DNA from: Monomorium pharaonis
Lineage: Eukaryota; Arthropoda; Insecta; Hymenoptera; Formicidae
Assembly: GCF_013373865.1 (NCBI RefSeq)
Contig: NC_050472.1
Span: forward strand, 27,179,190 to 27,243,189
Length of the DNA stretch: 64,000 nucleotides
Direction: 5' to 3'
Below the pieces are notes generated by a model. That model ran no database searches, was not told where the DNA came from, and saw nothing but the letters and a program-made list of their open reading frames with translations. Position numbers and translations under genes: made by a program. Each line of letters opens with the position of its first letter. The stretch's first letter is position 1. This document shows positions 61,717-64,000 of the stretch, one piece after another.

Positions 61717-62086
61717 AGGGCCATCTACAATGGAGTGTTTTAGCCGTTATGCCCAATTATGTTCGGTGATTCTTCTCTAAGATCAACTGTGATTGGTTAA
61801 ATTTCTTACGACCAACGACCAACGACTCATTGTAGACTGGGCATAACAGCACTAAAACTACGGCAATGCTGTCTAGAATAAAAACGACGTAGCAATAACA
61901 TATATACAAGCCAGCCATCAAAGAAAGGCGACCAAAAACTAATCCCGAATGCCCCAACGATCATCGTAAGCACGCAATGAATTGGCTCAATGTCTGCTGT
62001 AGGCTGTAAACAGTAAAGCAATACGAAGTGGAGACATTTTCTACGACTACTGCTACGGCCTACGACTCTCCATTGTAGATAGCCCT
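61717..62086. mobile_element. PIF/Harbinger-type MITE, copy B, carrying a nested insert
   Basis: Inverted relative to 22879-23147 and alike over its whole length, with the same ends (AGGGCCATCTACAATGGAG). TTA occurs on both sides (61714-61716 and 62087-62089). It is about 100 bp longer than copy A because of an insertion at 61750-61843. The two copies differ at scattered bases (for example TATGTTATTGCTACG against TATATGTTATTGCTACG), so they are related but not fresh twins. Confidence 0.85.
61750..61843. mobile_element. 94-bp element nested in MITE copy B, TA duplication
   Basis: Compared with copy A, which reads GCCGTAACAGC here on the matching strand, copy B reads GCCGTTA then a 94-bp insert, then TAACAGC. 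The insert begins TGCCCA and ends TGGGCA and is flanked by TA on both sides (61748-61749, 61844-61845). The empty site in copy A proves the insertion and the TA duplication. A Tc1/mariner-type micro-element is the simplest reading. Confidence 0.8.
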
Positions 62087-62109
62087 TTACATCTCCTGTA
62101 GACCCAGCC

Positions 62110-62290
62110 TAAGAAGAACAATCGACTATGACCTAGGACGGGATTCATAGACCGATCTTAAGCTCAAGCATTGTCTTAAGTCTAGCTTCGAGCCGACTTG
62201 AGACTTACTTAACCAATGAAATAACAGCATTGACGTCTCAAGATCGTGCTTAAGCTGGAACTTGAATAAGATTCGACTATAAATTCCGGC
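62110..62290. repeat. Imperfect inverted repeat
   Basis: The left side GGGATTCATAGACCGATCTTAA pairs loosely with the reverse complement of the right side (GGAATTTATAGTCGAATCTTAT). CTTAAGCTC and AGCTTAAG-type blocks repeat in both orientations. A diverged MITE is likely; borders are uncertain. Confidence 0.45.
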
Positions 62291-62291
62291 C

Positions 62292-62416
62292 CTAGTTTAC
62301 ACCGAGCACTTGATACGCGTATCAAATAGTAAATAACTAGTGAATGTGTTTAATCATTGGCTGATCAGCTTAAATTCACTACTTGATACGCGTACCAAGT
62401 GCTCGGTGTAAACTAG
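62292..62416. mobile_element. 125-bp palindromic MITE
   Basis: CTAGTTTACACCGAGCACTT at the left is the exact reverse complement of the right end. Pairing extends through TGATACGCGTA with single differences. A half copy in reverse orientation lies at 62981-63053. Confidence 0.8.
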
Positions 62417-62422
62417 AGCTAT

Positions 62423-62543
62423 TGGTCTGTTCTTTCTAGCTGCACTGTTGCACTGGTGCAATAAGTTAGAATGAGAAAAAATATACTTGTCTTACTTTAA
62501 CTTATTGCACCGGTGCAACAGTGCAGCTAGAAAGAACAGACCA
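62423..62543. mobile_element. 121-bp palindromic MITE, copy B
   Basis: Identical, base for base by reading, to 22378-22498. It lies only 6 bp after the preceding 125-bp MITE. Identity of two copies 40 kb apart suggests recent movement of this family. Confidence 0.85.
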
Positions 62544-62721
62544 TAAGATTGGTTAATTTCTTATGGCTTATTGCTTATTTTAGAATAATCATTAAGATTA
62601 TACTTTAGACGACCTTAAATATAAGAATGTACTAAACAAAGTAAAGAGTCACAGGAGACCGGATTTAGTTTCAGAGAGAGTGACAGACATCTTATATATA
62701 AAGGAAGTTTTCTAGTAAGGA

Positions 62722-62866
62722 AAATTGACACAGCAGTAATTTTGTCCTTGTCTCTCACTGAATATCAAACAAAGGGTTACACGACATTTTCCCGAAAACT
62801 AGATGAGAAAATGTTGGTACTAACCAAATTCTCTAGGCAATACCGTTAATACTGCTGTGTCAATTT
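62722..62866. repeat. Inverted repeat with TTGACACAGCAGTA ends
   Basis: AAATTGACACAGCAGTA at 62722-62738 is mirrored by TACTGCTGTGTCAATTT at about 62849-62865. The interior is not obviously paired. Probably another small DNA element. Confidence 0.6.
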
Positions 62867-62980
62867 GGTTGGGTTCGGAGAGCACGCTTTTAGGGCCTAA
62901 AGGCCCTCACACATGAATTGAAATAACCGTAACAATAAGGTTTCGACCAATCACGTACTTGAATTAGCCGGTTACGGCAG

Positions 62981-63053
62981 GCCAATGATTAAATACATTC
63001 ATTAGTTATTTACTATTTGATACGCGGCGTACCAAGTGCTCGGTGTAAACTAG
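62981..63053. mobile_element. Half copy of the 125-bp MITE, reversed
   Basis: Matches the reverse complement of the left half of 62292-62416 from GCCAATGATTAAA to GTGCTCGGTGTAAACTAG, with a small GCG insertion (TACGCGGCGTACC). The other half is absent, so the copy is truncated or was cut by another insertion. Confidence 0.7.
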
Positions 63054-63089
63054 AGCATAGCCACCACCTACGGCAGTCTTGCCGCGGCG

Positions 63090-63440
63090 TTTCTCCCTCT
63101 CCCCCCCGATCACAGGTTTGCGCAGGTTTGCGACGTCGCTCGCCGCGCTAGTTTGACATTTCCGTCACGATCGGAGACTGAGAGTGAGTGTAGGCGCGAG
63201 CGGTGCGCGATCGCAGCGTCGGCGACGGCGACGGCGACAGCAACGGCAACGGCAACGGCAACAACGGCATCGACGGCATCGAGTAGTCTCGGTTTATTTC
63301 GCTCGTGGCGACTGCGGCCGCTCCAGTGGCAACGTCGGCGATCCCCGCGAGTTTCCTACTCTCACAAGCGACGGTCGTCGCACCATCGGTCTTTCATCTG
63401 TATGCCTTGCGTACGCCCCCACCGTCGCCGATTTTCCATG
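63090..63440 (+). promoter_or_regulatory. GC-rich probable first exon of a gene leaving the window
   Basis: Sharp change to CpG-rich sequence with GCGACG and AACGGC trinucleotide repeats (63212-63285). A good donor (ATGA/GTAAGT) occurs at about 63438-63443, the usual sign of a 5' exon. Frames of 168 and 85 codons run through it, but their Ala/Thr and Arg/Gln runs are translated repeats and no domain is visible. Strand is inferred from the donor. It may be largely 5' UTR. Confidence 0.45.
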
Positions 63441-64000
63441 AGTAAGTTATTTATTGATTTCGAAAGAGATACTCTTAACAACTCACACCGTGCCTCGATA
63501 ACGACGGCGATGACAGCGGCAACTCGAGAAGGGTGTATCTTGATTCACGACGACGCAAAGTCCGCAGTCTGCCACAGTTCGAACGGACGTCATTCGTGCA
63601 TCGCGACACGTAGTTGCACGTCTTGCGTAAAGACGTTTGCCGATCGAAATCATACGTGAAATCTCTGCGCGCTCCACGGTCTATTTCGAGCCTCAGAAAA
63701 ACTATTATCCTCCGAGGTCGCGTGTATAAAATGGCAGGTCAGGGAGTACACCATATATTCATACAATCGTGAATATGCACCGAGCGAAACGGGAAACGGG
63801 ATCGTGGAAACTAGATTAAGTCCCGTTCCCGCGGCGATTCAAACCCAGTTTTAGTCGCTGTAAGAACAAACATAAAAATCAGGGTTTTGTACATTTTAAG
63901 ATTAGGTCTTATACATTTATTTACTTATTAGGTTGACACGAATCTTTTTTATGTTGACACTATAAGCAATTATTATAAATAGTTAGATACTAATAGAGAA
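63441..64000. other. Downstream of the GC-rich exon; likely intron
   Basis: Still rather GC-rich to about 63860, then AT-rich. A TATAAAA box at 63726 lies in this part, but no gene could be attached to it. Confidence 0.3.

Noticed and set aside
61222..61724. Tyr-Ile rich frames of about 107-109 codons
   Set aside because: Translated AT/CA microsatellite.
63153..63659. 168-codon frame with Ala-Thr run
   Set aside because: The run comes from a GCGACG/AACGGC repeat. An alternative frame is open too, and a splice donor lies within it. It was kept only as part of a probable first exon.
1..64000. tRNA, rRNA and CRISPR features
   Set aside because: No cloverleaf with A and B boxes, no rRNA-like sequence and no regularly spaced direct repeats were noticed. 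This is a reading by eye; a covariance-model scan would be decisive.

Overview
The window looks like a piece of an insect nuclear genome, most likely a hymenopteran and probably an ant. It is AT-rich, its coding genes carry short phase-consistent introns, and it holds an insect odorant receptor gene and fragment, clan-3 (CYP9-type) P450s, long dinucleotide runs and many small palindromic (MITE-like) repeats. No bacterial or viral genes were seen. Species cannot be fixed from the sequence alone. All exon models were built by hand from open frames, GT/AG borders and phase agreement.

Layout. 1-8.2 kb: non-coding, with one near-perfect inverted repeat, one candidate TATA/Inr promoter and simple repeats. 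8.28-9.52 kb (+): a three-exon gene for a 156-residue four-helix membrane protein of MARVEL-like type. 9.5-20.5 kb: AT-rich non-coding DNA with two inverted-repeat elements (14.0 and 17.3-17.9 kb) and a GC-rich island ending in a long CT run. 20.5-21.8 kb (-): a three-exon gene for a small secreted protein I do not recognise. 22.4-23.5 kb: a palindromic MITE and a nest of at least three elements, directly upstream of the main gene.

23.89-41.35 kb (+): the checkpoint kinase ATR (mei-41 orthologue), rebuilt as 40 exons coding about 2,485 residues, ending in an intact kinase core and FATC tail. 41.56-43.80 kb (-): an odorant receptor, tail-to-tail with ATR, with one splice junction that does not keep frame. 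44.0-51.9 kb (+): a tandem array of three intronless CYP9-type P450s. The first is a pseudogene (two frameshifts and loss of the haem-ligating cysteine); the other two are intact. 53.0-53.2 kb (-): an orphan first exon of another odorant receptor.

54.68-57.95 kb (-): BAP55/ACTL6A, an actin-related subunit of the SWI/SNF (BAP) and NuA4/Tip60 complexes, five exons, about 440 residues. It is head-to-head, across about 1 kb, with a five-exon THAP zinc-finger gene (58.96-60.24 kb, +). A decayed tandem copy of the THAP exon 2-3 region follows at 60.98-61.24 kb. 61.4-63.1 kb is packed with inverted-repeat elements, two of them shared with the 22-23 kb cluster; one copy carries a further element nested inside it. 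63.1-63.44 kb is GC-rich and looks like the first exon of a gene running out of the window.

The genes do not form one pathway. ATR (DNA-damage signalling) and BAP55 (chromatin remodelling) are conserved housekeeping genes. The P450 array and receptor pieces between them are a fast-evolving block of detoxification and chemosensory genes with visible birth and death. The most notable signals are the nested MITEs, the identical 121-bp MITE copies 40 kb apart, the dead P450, the receptor with a broken junction, the THAP relic and the unrecognised secreted protein with a MITE almost touching a splice acceptor.
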